Positions 1-6,519 of a stretch of DNA of 11,190 nt are shown here, piece after piece. The stretch's first letter is position 1. Each line of letters starts with the position of its first letter. The DNA is from Myxococcales bacterium (GTDB taxonomy: Bacteria; Myxococcota_A; Polyangia; Polyangiales; Polyangiaceae): the NCBI GenBank assembly GCA_025362165.1, contig JANYHY010000619.1, positions 1 to 11,190 on the forward strand, read 5' to 3'. The notes below the pieces were generated by a model that made no database searches, was not told the origin of the DNA, and saw only the letters and a list, made by a program, of their open reading frames with translations. A program made the translations under genes and the position numbers.

Positions 1-940
1 CGAGGAAACGGATGTCGTCCTCCTCGTTGAGGAAGATGTTCACGAAGCGACGCACGCCCTTGTCGTCGAGCAAACGATCGCGCAGGCCTGGATGCTTCTT
101 CTCGAGGTCATCGATCAGCTCGGCGAGCGTGGTGCCGGAGCCAGAGACCTCCTCCTTGCCTGCGGTGAGAGTGCGGAGCGGTGCGGGGATGCGAACGATG
201 GTGTCCATGACGTGCCCTCTCAATGGTGCGCAGAGCTGCGCGACGTAGCGAGACTCTTCGATGCCGCTGATGCTCCTCGCGTCGCCGCAGAGCGCACAGC
301 TCCGTCGGCGAGCGATGCATCGACTGCGTAGCACACCTGTCGAGCCGTCGAAGGTCGCTAGCGTGCCCTGTCCGCGCCCCTCTAACGATCGGAGCGCGAG
401 GTCCGCCATGATCGCGCCGACCACGCCCACCATCGGCCCGATCACACCGGCCTCGTTGCAGCCCTCTTGCGCGCCCGCGGGGAGGTCCTCGAACAAGCAT
501 CGATAGCAAGGGCCGCCGCTCGCGCCGACCGAGAGCGCGGTGCCGTGCCACCGCACTGCCGCGCCGTGAACGATCGGGGTCGACTGCAACATGCACGCAT
601 CTGCGGCGAGAAATTTGGTCGCGAAGTTGTCGCTGCCCTCGATGACCAGATCGTAGGACGACACGAGCGAGAGCGCGTTCTCTGGCAACAGGCGACCGTG
701 CCGTTCCACCTCCATCTTGGGCGCGAGCGCGCGGAGGACTCGCTCGGCTTCTTCCACCTTCGGTGCGCCGACGGACGACTCGCCGTAGAGGATCTGCCGA
801 TGCAGGTTGGAGATGTCGACGTCGTCATCATCCGCGATGCCGAGCGTGCCGACTCCAGCGCGTGCCAACGCGATGGACGCGGGGCAGCCGAGGCCGCCCA
901 TGCCGACGACGAGGACACGCGCTCGAAGTCTCGCGGTCAT
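1..940 (-). CDS. ThiF/MoeB-type E1 adenylyltransferase fused in frame to a CysO/MoaD-like sulfur carrier (3' end outside window)
   Basis: Residues 1-244 form an E1-like enzyme that would adenylate the C-terminus of a ubiquitin-fold sulfur carrier using ATP. Seen: nucleotide loop GMGGLG (13-18), acidic stretch DDDD (37-40), NLHRQ (45-49), Lys61, catalytic-type Asp in GSDN (102-105), zinc pairs CYRC (145-148) and CALC (215-218), and a Cys at 161 in GCNEAGVIGPMVG. From Met245 the same frame continues without a stop into a MoaD/ThiS-type domain; VRIPAPLR, TLAEL and RRFVNIFLNEED match the CysO pattern. The Gly-Gly tail would lie beyond base 1. The ATG at 940 overlaps the TGA of the upstream cysteine-synthase-like gene (ATGA), which decides the start. 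The usual 25-30 residue N-terminal segment of MoeB is absent. A separate carrier could also start at the ATG at 208. Domain calls are firm; whether one or two proteins are made is open. Confidence 0.85.
   Translation of the reverse strand, partial: MTARLRARVLVVGMGGLGCPASIALARAGVGTLGIADDDDVDISNLHRQILYGESSVGAPKVEEAERVLRALAPKMEVERHGRLLPENALSLVSSYDLVIEGSDNFATKFLAADACMLQSTPIVHGAAVRWHGTALSVGASGGPCYRCLFEDLPAGAQEGCNEAGVIGPMVGVVGAIMADLALRSLEGRGQGTLATFDGSTGVLRSRCIARRRSCALCGDARSISGIEESRYVAQLCAPLRGHVMDTIVRIPAPLRTLTAGKEEVSGSGTTLAELIDDLEKKHPGLRDRLLDDKGVRRFVNIFLNEEDDIRFL
215..220 (-). promoter_or_regulatory. Possible internal ribosome binding site for a free CysO-like carrier
   Basis: AGAGGG (minus strand) lies six bases before the ATG at 208-206, which is Met245 of the fused reading frame and the natural first residue of a CysO/MoaD domain. 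It could allow the carrier to be made alone as well as fused. No stop codon separates it from the E1 domain. This is inference from position and sequence only. Confidence 0.4.
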
Positions 941-1818
941 GACTCTTTTGAGAAGAACTTTTCGGCGCTGAAGTAGCGCTCGCCAGTGTCCGGCAGGATC
1001 GCGACGACGTCTCGCGTGGGTTCGAGATCGCGCGCGAACTCATGGGCGATGAAGGCTGCGGCACCCGCGCTCGTCCCGACAAGGATACCAGCTTTTTTCG
1101 CCAACAGAAGCTTGGTCTCCCACGCGTCTTCATCGCGGACCACGTGAACTTCAGAGACCACGTCAGCGTCGTAGACGCTTGGGACGAACCCAGCGCCGAG
1201 GCCCTGAATGCGGCTTCTGCCACTTTCGTTTCGAGAGATCGTCGCGCTCGCTGCGGGCTCCACTCCAACGACGCGCGTGGCCGCCTTGGCGACGCGGAGG
1301 GCGCGACCGATCCCGCTCGCGGTCGCTCCAGTCCCTATGCCGGCGACGATGATGTGGACGTCGGGTAGCAAGGCGAGAATCTCACGGGCGGTGCTCTCGT
1401 GCGCGCGAACGCTTGCGTCGTTGTCGTACTGCCGCAAGAAGAGAGCGCCTGGTGTCCGAGACGCGATCGCTTCGGCCTCGGCGATCGCGCCTCTCATCCC
1501 GCGCTCGTGCGGCGTGAGCACGACCTTCGCGCCACACGCGTTGATCGCTTGCCGCGCCTCGAGGCTCGTGCTCTCGGGCATCGTCACGATGAGATCGCGA
1601 CCGAGCCGCCTGCACGCCATCGCGAGCGCGACACCCATGTCGCCCGAGGTCGCCTCGACGATCGTGCCCGCTCGGGCGCCCTCAAGCATCGCAGCCGCAG
1701 CGCGATCGGCGATCGACCCCGATGGATTTTGGCTCTCCAGCTTGCCCCAGACCCTCGCCCCGCCACGTTCGAGCACGCGCAAACGCAGCAAATCGGTGCC
1801 GCCGATCAAATCGGCCAT
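937..1818 (-). CDS. Cysteine synthase family protein (CysM/CysK fold) lacking the PLP-binding lysine
   Basis: This 293-residue fold-type II PLP-enzyme homologue resembles O-acetylserine/O-phosphoserine sulfhydrylases, which make cysteine from an activated serine and a sulfur donor. Seen: IGGTDLLRL (5-13), substrate loop TSGD (57-60), PESTS (81-85), Gly-rich phosphate loop GTGAT (162-166), IQGLGAGFVP (204-213), GTSAGA (248-253) and LPDTGERYFS (275-284). The family's NPxGSxKDR motif, whose Lys forms the Schiff base with PLP, reads NPSGSIADR (31-39): Ala37 (codon GCC) replaces Lys. TSGN is TSGD and GTGGT is GTGAT. It is the first gene of a unit with the E1-CysO gene (ATGA overlap), which points to CysO-dependent sulfur transfer. 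An ATG at 1836 would add six residues; the AGGAG one base before 1818 is too close to be a good ribosome site, so the start is unsure. It may be a pseudoenzyme or have a changed function. Confidence 0.85.
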   Translation of the reverse strand: MADLIGGTDLLRLRVLERGGARVWGKLESQNPSGSIADRAAAAMLEGARAGTIVEATSGDMGVALAMACRRLGRDLIVTMPESTSLEARQAINACGAKVVLTPHERGMRGAIAEAEAIASRTPGALFLRQYDNDASVRAHESTAREILALLPDVHIIVAGIGTGATASGIGRALRVAKAATRVVGVEPAASATISRNESGRSRIQGLGAGFVPSVYDADVVSEVHVVRDEDAWETKLLLAKKAGILVGTSAGAAAFIAHEFARDLEPTRDVVAILPDTGERYFSAEKFFSKES

Positions 1819-1875
1819 GCTCCTAGCGACGACCATCTTGAGTGCGGGACGATAGCAGACCACACTCCGTCCAGC

Positions 1876-2874
1876 ATGGCCCTGTCGGACGAAGCCAAGG
1901 CGCTGCACGCGCGACACCCCGCGATCGATCTGCATGCGGACACGCTGATGTGGGCGCGTTGGGTGGGGTACGACTTGAAGCGCAGACACAACCCCCCTTT
2001 GTACAAAGGCGCGCTCGCGGGTCACGTCGACATGCCGCGGATGCGTGAGGGCGGTATGGGCGCGCAGTTCTTCGGGCTCGTGTCGCTTCCTTTCTTGGGC
2101 AAGACACGCGGACTCGCGGCGACGATCGATCAGCAGATCGATGCGCTCGACGCGACGCTCGGCGCCACCAACGAGTTGGTCCTCGCCAAGACGCGCGCTG
2201 ACGTGGAAGACGCAAACAAGCGCGGCGTGCTCGCGGCGTTGTTGGGCATCGAAGGCGCGCACTCGCTCGAGGGAGACGTCAACCGTCTCGAGGCGTTCGC
2301 CAAGCGCGGCGTTCGTTACCTTGGCTTGTTGCACTTTAGCTCGAACGACGCAGGCTTTCCCGCCTACGGCCGCGGGCGCCGTGACCACGAGGGCCTGACG
2401 CGCTTCGGACGTGAGCTCGTGGCCAAGTGCGAGTCGCTTGGCGTCATCGTTGACTTGTCACACATCAACAAGCGCGGCTTCCTCGACGCTTGCGCGGCCG
2501 CGACGCGTCCCCCGATCGTGAGCCACACCGGCGTGCTCGGCGCGTACGAGCATTGGCGGAACATCGACGACGAGCAGCTCCGAGCGGTCGCGAACGCTGG
2601 AGGCTGCGTGGGCGTGATGTTCTGTCCGAAATATTTGGGCGGCGACGGCCTAGATCCCGTGGTCAAGCACCTCAAGCACATCGTCGACGTCTGCGGCGAA
2701 GACGCGCCAGCCCTCGGCAGCGACTGGGACGGCTTCATCGTACCGAGCGCAGGCCTCGCAGATCCAACCGGCCTCCCCGCGTTGACCGGAGCGATGCTAG
2801 AGGCCGGCATGACCGAGCAAACCATCGGCAAGATCCTGCGCGACAACGTCCTGCGCGTCTTGCACGACACCTAG
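1876..2874 (+). CDS. Membrane dipeptidase-type metallopeptidase (family M19)
   Basis: A 332-residue TIM-barrel metallohydrolase of the renal/microsomal dipeptidase family, which hydrolyses dipeptides at a binuclear zinc site. All expected ligands are visible: HAD (His20, Asp22), the bridging Glu in GIEGAHS (Glu126), DLSH (His196), VSHTG (His217) and GSDWDG (Asp283). HWRN (226-229) stands where the family has HPRN, and DNVLRVL (323-329) is the usual C-terminal Asn/Arg motif. No signal peptide is seen, so a cytoplasmic location is likely despite the family name. The ATG at 1876 is chosen because it sits just before the conserved start of the barrel; the frame stays open far upstream, but there it overlaps the opposite-strand gene. 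It is transcribed divergently from the cysteine-synthase-like gene with a gap of only 39-57 bases, so the two may share control. Substrate unknown; Cys-Gly is a speculative option. Confidence 0.93.
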   Translation: MALSDEAKALHARHPAIDLHADTLMWARWVGYDLKRRHNPPLYKGALAGHVDMPRMREGGMGAQFFGLVSLPFLGKTRGLAATIDQQIDALDATLGATNELVLAKTRADVEDANKRGVLAALLGIEGAHSLEGDVNRLEAFAKRGVRYLGLLHFSSNDAGFPAYGRGRRDHEGLTRFGRELVAKCESLGVIVDLSHINKRGFLDACAAATRPPIVSHTGVLGAYEHWRNIDDEQLRAVANAGGCVGVMFCPKYLGGDGLDPVVKHLKHIVDVCGEDAPALGSDWDGFIVPSAGLADPTGLPALTGAMLEAGMTEQTIGKILRDNVLRVLHDT

Positions 2875-2896
2875 GCCCGCCCGAAGCCGCACTCCT

Positions 2897-3526
2897 TCAG
2901 CGCACGTCGATCGCGTCGATGAGCAACCCGCGGCGGGTGAGGCGGTCGTGGATGCGTGTGCGCCACTCGGCGGCGTTTGCGTGTGCTGGGGCGTCGAGCT
3001 CCACTCGCACTCGGCCGTCGTCGGCGTGAATGGTCAGCGTCGCGCCCGCTAGCGCTCCTGCGCCGAGCTCCATCCGAACGGTGCCACGACGACCATCTCC
3101 CGACCACGCGACCTTTCGCACGAGGGCTGGGAGCAAGTCCTCCAACGAGGTTCGCGCGACCCCGATGGGCGAGCTTGGATCGATCGGCGCGCTCTGCATG
3201 GCCGGCGCGTTCGGAGTCGTCACGGTTGGTGGAGGCGCGCTCTGTGCGCTCCATCGGGTCATCGGATCAAGCGGGTCTTCGTCGCGAGGCTCACGCTGCG
3301 TGCGGTCGTGTCCTTGCTTGGAGGTCTCTGGTTCGTGTTGCTGAAGTGTGTCTACGCGCGTCGACGATTTGGCCGGCATCGGCAGCGACTGCGCCGATGA
3401 CTGAAGCCGAACCTCGAAGCGCTTCTGCTGGGGAGCGAGCGCCTTCGTGCAGGCGCGCGGTCGATGTGTGACGGGAGCCGGCGTCACGTGCGCGTGTCCT
3501 CGAACCGGCGGAGTCGTCATCGGCAT
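2897..3526 (-). CDS. Pro-rich protein with a FliK/SctP-like C-terminal domain
   Basis: A 209-residue protein. Residues 1-120 are rich in Pro, Thr, Ser, Gln and Arg and look disordered. Residues 125-209 look folded: a short helix (SLEDLLPALV), then GTVRMELGAGALAGATLTI, a turn at DDGRVRVELDAP, and a final helix ending in RRGLLIDAIDVR. The order 'G-x-x-M-x-L-x-P/A-x-x-L-x-G, strand, D-G-x-V-x-V-x-L, helix, L-x-x-x-G' is typical of the FliK hook-length / type III secretion SctP (YscP/HrpP) C-terminus. In those families the domain binds the export gate and switches substrate specificity. No other secretion gene is nearby. ATG 3526 or the in-frame ATG 3520 are the best starts; the frame stays open to 3736 but would then cross the neighbouring promoter and the start of the divergent gene. 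The assignment rests on pattern resemblance only. Confidence 0.6.
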   Translation of the reverse strand: MPMTTPPVRGHAHVTPAPVTHRPRACTKALAPQQKRFEVRLQSSAQSLPMPAKSSTRVDTLQQHEPETSKQGHDRTQREPRDEDPLDPMTRWSAQSAPPPTVTTPNAPAMQSAPIDPSSPIGVARTSLEDLLPALVRKVAWSGDGRRGTVRMELGAGALAGATLTIHADDGRVRVELDAPAHANAAEWRTRIHDRLTRRGLLIDAIDVR

Positions 3527-3570
3527 CCCATCGATCACACGAGACAAAAGTTGCGTGCCTGGGTGCGTCC

Positions 3571-3598
3571 TTGACGGGCCAGGTTGCTCAGGTACCCT
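3571..3598 (+). promoter_or_regulatory. Candidate sigma70-like promoter for the CorC-like gene
   Basis: TTGACG (3571-3576) matches the -35 consensus at five of six bases. After 16 bases TACCCT (3593-3598) matches the -10 consensus at only three of six. An A-rich run follows (3599-3605). It lies 49 bases before the ATG at 3647 in the divergent gap with the FliK-like gene. Position is good, the -10 is weak. Confidence 0.35.
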
Positions 3599-3646
3599 AA
3601 AAAAAGAGGGGGAAACGCCGCTAGCGCGCAGTTTCCCGTTCAGTCG

Positions 3647-4885
3647 ATGGAGAGAGGTCCACTGGGGTTGTTCATAGGGGGGCTCGTTGCGGCGGCGATC
3701 GGATCGCTGTTCTCTGGGGCGGACGTCGCGTTGCAAGCTCTCCCAGAAGCGCGCCTACAGTCGCTCTCGGAGGACCCGACCTTCGAGCGCTACCTCGCGG
3801 ATCGCCAACGAGTCGTGTCTCGTTGGCTCGTGTGTCGCGTCATCGCGATCGCGATCGCGGGAGCGCTGTACGCGGATGCGGCGCGCAACCTCGGCCTCAC
3901 GTCGGGCCTCTTGGTCGCAGTGTTGGGCGCGGTGGTGACGTATGGCGCGTTCGCCGAGGTCACGGGCGCGATCGCGCGGGTTCGACCGGAGACCACAGGC
4001 GCTCTGGCCTTGCGCGTGCTGCGACTCGTCGAGTGGGTCGTCATCCCGCTCGCCGCGCCGCTCGCCGCGCTCGGCCGCGTCGTGCTCAAGCGAGTGCCCG
4101 ACGAGCCGCCGCGGAGCCAACGCATCACCGAGACCGAGGTCGAGTGGATGGTGAATCAAGGCGAGCAGGCAGGCGCCATCGGTGGCGAGCCAGCGGAGAT
4201 CATCCGCAACGCCCTCGACCTCGGCACGACCCTCGCGCGCGAGGTCATGGTCCCGCGACGGAAGATCTGCACGATTGACGCAGGCAACTCGATCGAGACC
4301 GCGCTCGACATCGTCGCCGCCGAAGGTCACTCGCGTTATCCGGTCCATCAAGGATCGATCGATCAGATCATCGGCCTCTTGTACGCGAAGGACATCTTCC
4401 GCGTGGTGCGCGAGAAGCGGGCGGACCAGAAGCTCGAGAGCATCGTGCGCACCGGCGTGCTGTTCGTGACCGAGACCCAGCTCGTCGCGCCGATCCTGCG
4501 TGAAATGCGGGCCAAACGCCTCCACATGGCGATCGTGACGGACGAGTTCGGCGGCACCAGTGGCATCATCACTCTCGAGGACATCATCGAAGAGATCGTG
4601 GGCGACATCCGCGATGAACACGACACGGAAGCTCAAATCGAGGAGACGCCCGAGGGCCGCGTGCTCGCCGACGCGTCGGTGTCGCTCGCGGAGCTCTCAG
4701 CACACCTCAAGCGCGAGATCCCCGCCGACGGCGACTTCGAGTCGCTCGGTGGACTCCTCGTGCACCGCGCGGGCAGGGTCCCAGAGGTCGGCGCGACGTT
4801 GGAGCTCGATGGCATCACCTTCATCGTGCGAGAGGCAGACGAGACGCGAGTGGTGAAGGTCGAGATCGTTCGGCCCGCCGCATGA
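3647..4885 (+). CDS. CorC/HlyC-family membrane protein: DUF21 (CNNM) region, CBS pair, CorC_HlyC domain
   Basis: A 412-residue inner-membrane protein of the CNNM/CorC family, linked to magnesium efflux or resistance. Hydrophobic segments at about 7-30, 59-78, 85-110 and 120-145 form the DUF21 part. Two CBS domains (about 199-250 and 262-315) bind adenine nucleotides in this family. EVMVPR (199-204), DEFGGTSGIITLEDIIEEIV (299-318) and GDIRDEHD (319-326) are hallmark sequences. Residues about 330-408 are the CorC_HlyC domain. FSGAD (22-26) replaces the usual FSGAE, the Asn-containing motif expected near residue 65 reads CRVIAIA, and the usual E-x-x-PK motif reads AEVTGAIARV, so the membrane half is divergent. 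ATG 3647 is preferred over an in-frame TTG at 3584, although neither has a clear ribosome site. The TGA overlaps the ATG of the next gene (ATGA), indicating coupled translation. Confidence 0.9.
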   Translation: MERGPLGLFIGGLVAAAIGSLFSGADVALQALPEARLQSLSEDPTFERYLADRQRVVSRWLVCRVIAIAIAGALYADAARNLGLTSGLLVAVLGAVVTYGAFAEVTGAIARVRPETTGALALRVLRLVEWVVIPLAAPLAALGRVVLKRVPDEPPRSQRITETEVEWMVNQGEQAGAIGGEPAEIIRNALDLGTTLAREVMVPRRKICTIDAGNSIETALDIVAAEGHSRYPVHQGSIDQIIGLLYAKDIFRVVREKRADQKLESIVRTGVLFVTETQLVAPILREMRAKRLHMAIVTDEFGGTSGIITLEDIIEEIVGDIRDEHDTEAQIEETPEGRVLADASVSLAELSAHLKREIPADGDFESLGGLLVHRAGRVPEVGATLELDGITFIVREADETRVVKVEIVRPAA

Positions 4886-5241
4886 GAGTCCCGTCGCCGC
4901 TGCCCGCGACGCTCAAGTACGTCGGTCCGCCTGGAGCGCGCGCAGCTCCGTTCGGTCTCGCGTTCGCCGATGACGCGACCGATCTAGTGATCGCGCTGAA
5001 CACGTCCGAGCTCGACGCGATCGCCGCGGAGCTCCCTGCTCCAGAGTCGCTGACGCCCAACGCTCTCGTCGTGCTGTTGCCAGCTGCGACGAACGTCGGC
5101 TTGCGCGCGCTGTTCTCTTCCACCAAGGCCGCGTCACGTGCAGCGCGATCGGCAGCCCTCCTCGCGCGCGGGTACGTAGCTCTGGGCGCGTGCGTGGACC
5201 CTCACACGAAGTTGGACCTCGTGTGGGGTCGCTGCACCTAG
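4882..5241 (+). CDS. Small protein of unknown function, coupled to the CorC-like gene
   Basis: A 119-residue protein whose ATG overlaps the stop of the CorC-like gene, so it is almost certainly co-translated. No signal peptide or membrane segment is seen. The order is: KYVGPPGARAAPFGLAF, a hydrophobic strand (TDLVIALNTSE), helix, strand (NALVVLLPA), helix rich in Ala and Ser, then YVALGACVDPHTKLDLVWGR. This alternation of strands and helices, ending in an 'ACVDxxxKLxLVW' segment, faintly recalls DUF3052-type proteins, which have a Rossmann-like half-domain. That likeness is from memory and weak. No catalytic motif is recognised. Confidence 0.7.
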   Translation: MRVPSPLPATLKYVGPPGARAAPFGLAFADDATDLVIALNTSELDAIAAELPAPESLTPNALVVLLPAATNVGLRALFSSTKAASRAARSAALLARGYVALGACVDPHTKLDLVWGRCT

Positions 5242-5248
5242 ACCGCGA

Positions 5249-6430
5249 TCAGATCTTCTCGAGGCCCTTCGTGAGCCGCTCTGCGAGCTCCTTGAGCCCC
5301 GGCTTCTTGTCTTCAGCGACGGTGCCCTCTGGCGCCGGTCCTTCGCCGTTGATCTCGGTGAGGATGTCGTTCAGCTTGAATCCAAGCTGAGCGGCCTGCG
5401 ATTTCGTGTCCGCAGGGCACACCGCGTCGAAGCTCGTCGGCGAGACATAAACCGCCGCCGGTTGATCGAGGTTGCCGCTCTTGTACTTCGGCACGCCGAC
5501 GTTCGCGCCTTGGAACGTCGCTTTGTAGTCGTCCTTGATCGTGGGCCAGTCACCCGTGAACGAGATCGCCGGGTTCAATGGCGCGATGTTGCCGACGTAG
5601 TTTCCAGCGCCGTCTTTTCCGGACGGGCCTCCGAGCAAGACGATGTGCGCGATCGCGTGCGTTCCCGACTGGCTCGCGGCGAGCTGATCCGTGAGCGGCT
5701 TCTTGAGCTTGGTGAGCAGGTTCTTGAGCGCGTTCTTGTGATCGTTGAGCGCCGCGACACCGGCGACAAAGGTGAAGAGGTCCTTGGAGACGTCTTGCGA
5801 CATCCCCTTGAAGCGCCTGCCCGCGAGCTTGGTGCCGTCGAAGTCGACGATGAGCGCGCCGAGATCCGTGTCGAGCTTGTCAGGGAACTTTCGATCCTTC
5901 GGATCTTTCGCCGTGAGCATGCCCTTGCCTTCGTCGACCTTCTTGGCGATTGCGTCGAGCTGGGTCTTTGACTTCTCGATGTCAGCCTTGATGTCGTGCG
6001 CGTCACTCTTCGACTGCGTGAGATCTTGGCTTTGTTGAGAGGCACCTCCGCCGACGTAGCCAACACCTGCGAAGATGATGGAGGCGATCGCCGCGACGAC
6101 GAAGCCGCGATTTCGCGACTTCTTCACGGCCTCTTGCACCACCATGTCATCGATCTCGATGCGCTGAGGCTGCTGAGGAGGGGCGTGACGCACGGGCTCT
6201 GCCTTGGGCGCCATGGCAGCGGCGAGCGGGTTCGACGGGTCGAGCGCAGGCGCAGGTCCGACCTTGATGCCCGGAGGTATGGGCAGACCTCCGCCGGCCG
6301 CGGGCGCAGGCAATCCCGCCCCTTGGGGGACTGGCACTCCGCCCGTGGGTGGAGGCGCTGGTGTGGCTCCAGGATCCTTCTTTCCGAGGCGTGCTTTTAG
6401 ATCGATCTTCGGCTTCTTGTCTTCGGCCAT
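5249..6430 (-). CDS. Single-pass membrane protein with Pro-rich cytoplasmic tail; function unknown
   Basis: A 393-residue protein in four parts: a charged start (MAEDKKPKIDLKARLGKK, 1-18), a Pro/Gly/Ala-rich tail (about 19-90), one transmembrane segment (about 109-127, FVVAAIASIIFAGVGYV, preceded by KKSRNR), and an outer part. The outer part begins with a helical, Lys/Asp/Gln-rich stretch likely to form a coiled coil (about 131-170) and continues as a mixed domain to residue 393 with a single Cys in FDAVCPADT. Positive residues before the membrane segment and no signal peptide predict N-in, C-out topology. Its ATG follows GAGGAA at a seven-base distance, a good ribosome site, which fixes the start. 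The short charged start plus Pro-rich tail is a layout I associate with myxobacterial envelope proteins (inference). The gene ends seven bases from the convergent gene's stop. No family recognised. Confidence 0.85.
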   Translation of the reverse strand: MAEDKKPKIDLKARLGKKDPGATPAPPPTGGVPVPQGAGLPAPAAGGGLPIPPGIKVGPAPALDPSNPLAAAMAPKAEPVRHAPPQQPQRIEIDDMVVQEAVKKSRNRGFVVAAIASIIFAGVGYVGGGASQQSQDLTQSKSDAHDIKADIEKSKTQLDAIAKKVDEGKGMLTAKDPKDRKFPDKLDTDLGALIVDFDGTKLAGRRFKGMSQDVSKDLFTFVAGVAALNDHKNALKNLLTKLKKPLTDQLAASQSGTHAIAHIVLLGGPSGKDGAGNYVGNIAPLNPAISFTGDWPTIKDDYKATFQGANVGVPKYKSGNLDQPAAVYVSPTSFDAVCPADTKSQAAQLGFKLNDILTEINGEGPAPEGTVAEDKKPGLKELAERLTKGLEKI

Positions 6431-6519
6431 CCGAGCTTCCTCACCATTCGACTACGTTCGGGTCCTGCGCGTTGGGCGTCCGTTGATGCTCTGCCGCACG
6501 TTCGCGCGTGCATCGCGAG

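Noticed and set aside
442..918. Minus-strand frame of 158 codons over the E1 domain
   Set aside because: Ser/Arg-rich shadow; the overlapping frame from 940 carries all E1 motifs.
1838..1866. TTGAGT / CACACT pair as a promoter for the dipeptidase
   Set aside because: The -10 matches only three bases and the start would fall within a few bases of the ATG; too weak to list.
1837..2388. Upstream extension of the cysteine-synthase-like frame to 483 residues
   Set aside because: The added part lies wholly over the dipeptidase gene on the other strand, has no domain pattern, and the family begins near residue 1 of the chosen start.
2875..2896. Possible terminator between the convergent dipeptidase and FliK-like genes
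   Set aside because: Only 22 bases, with no convincing hairpin and no T-run.
3842..3859. Tandem GATCGC-like repeat
   Set aside because: It encodes an Ile-Ala run in a membrane segment and is explained by codon choice in GC-rich DNA.
3755..4636. 293-codon open frame on the minus strand over the CorC-like gene
   Set aside because: Arg/Asp/His-rich with no motif; the opposite strand holds an unmistakable CBS/CorC protein.
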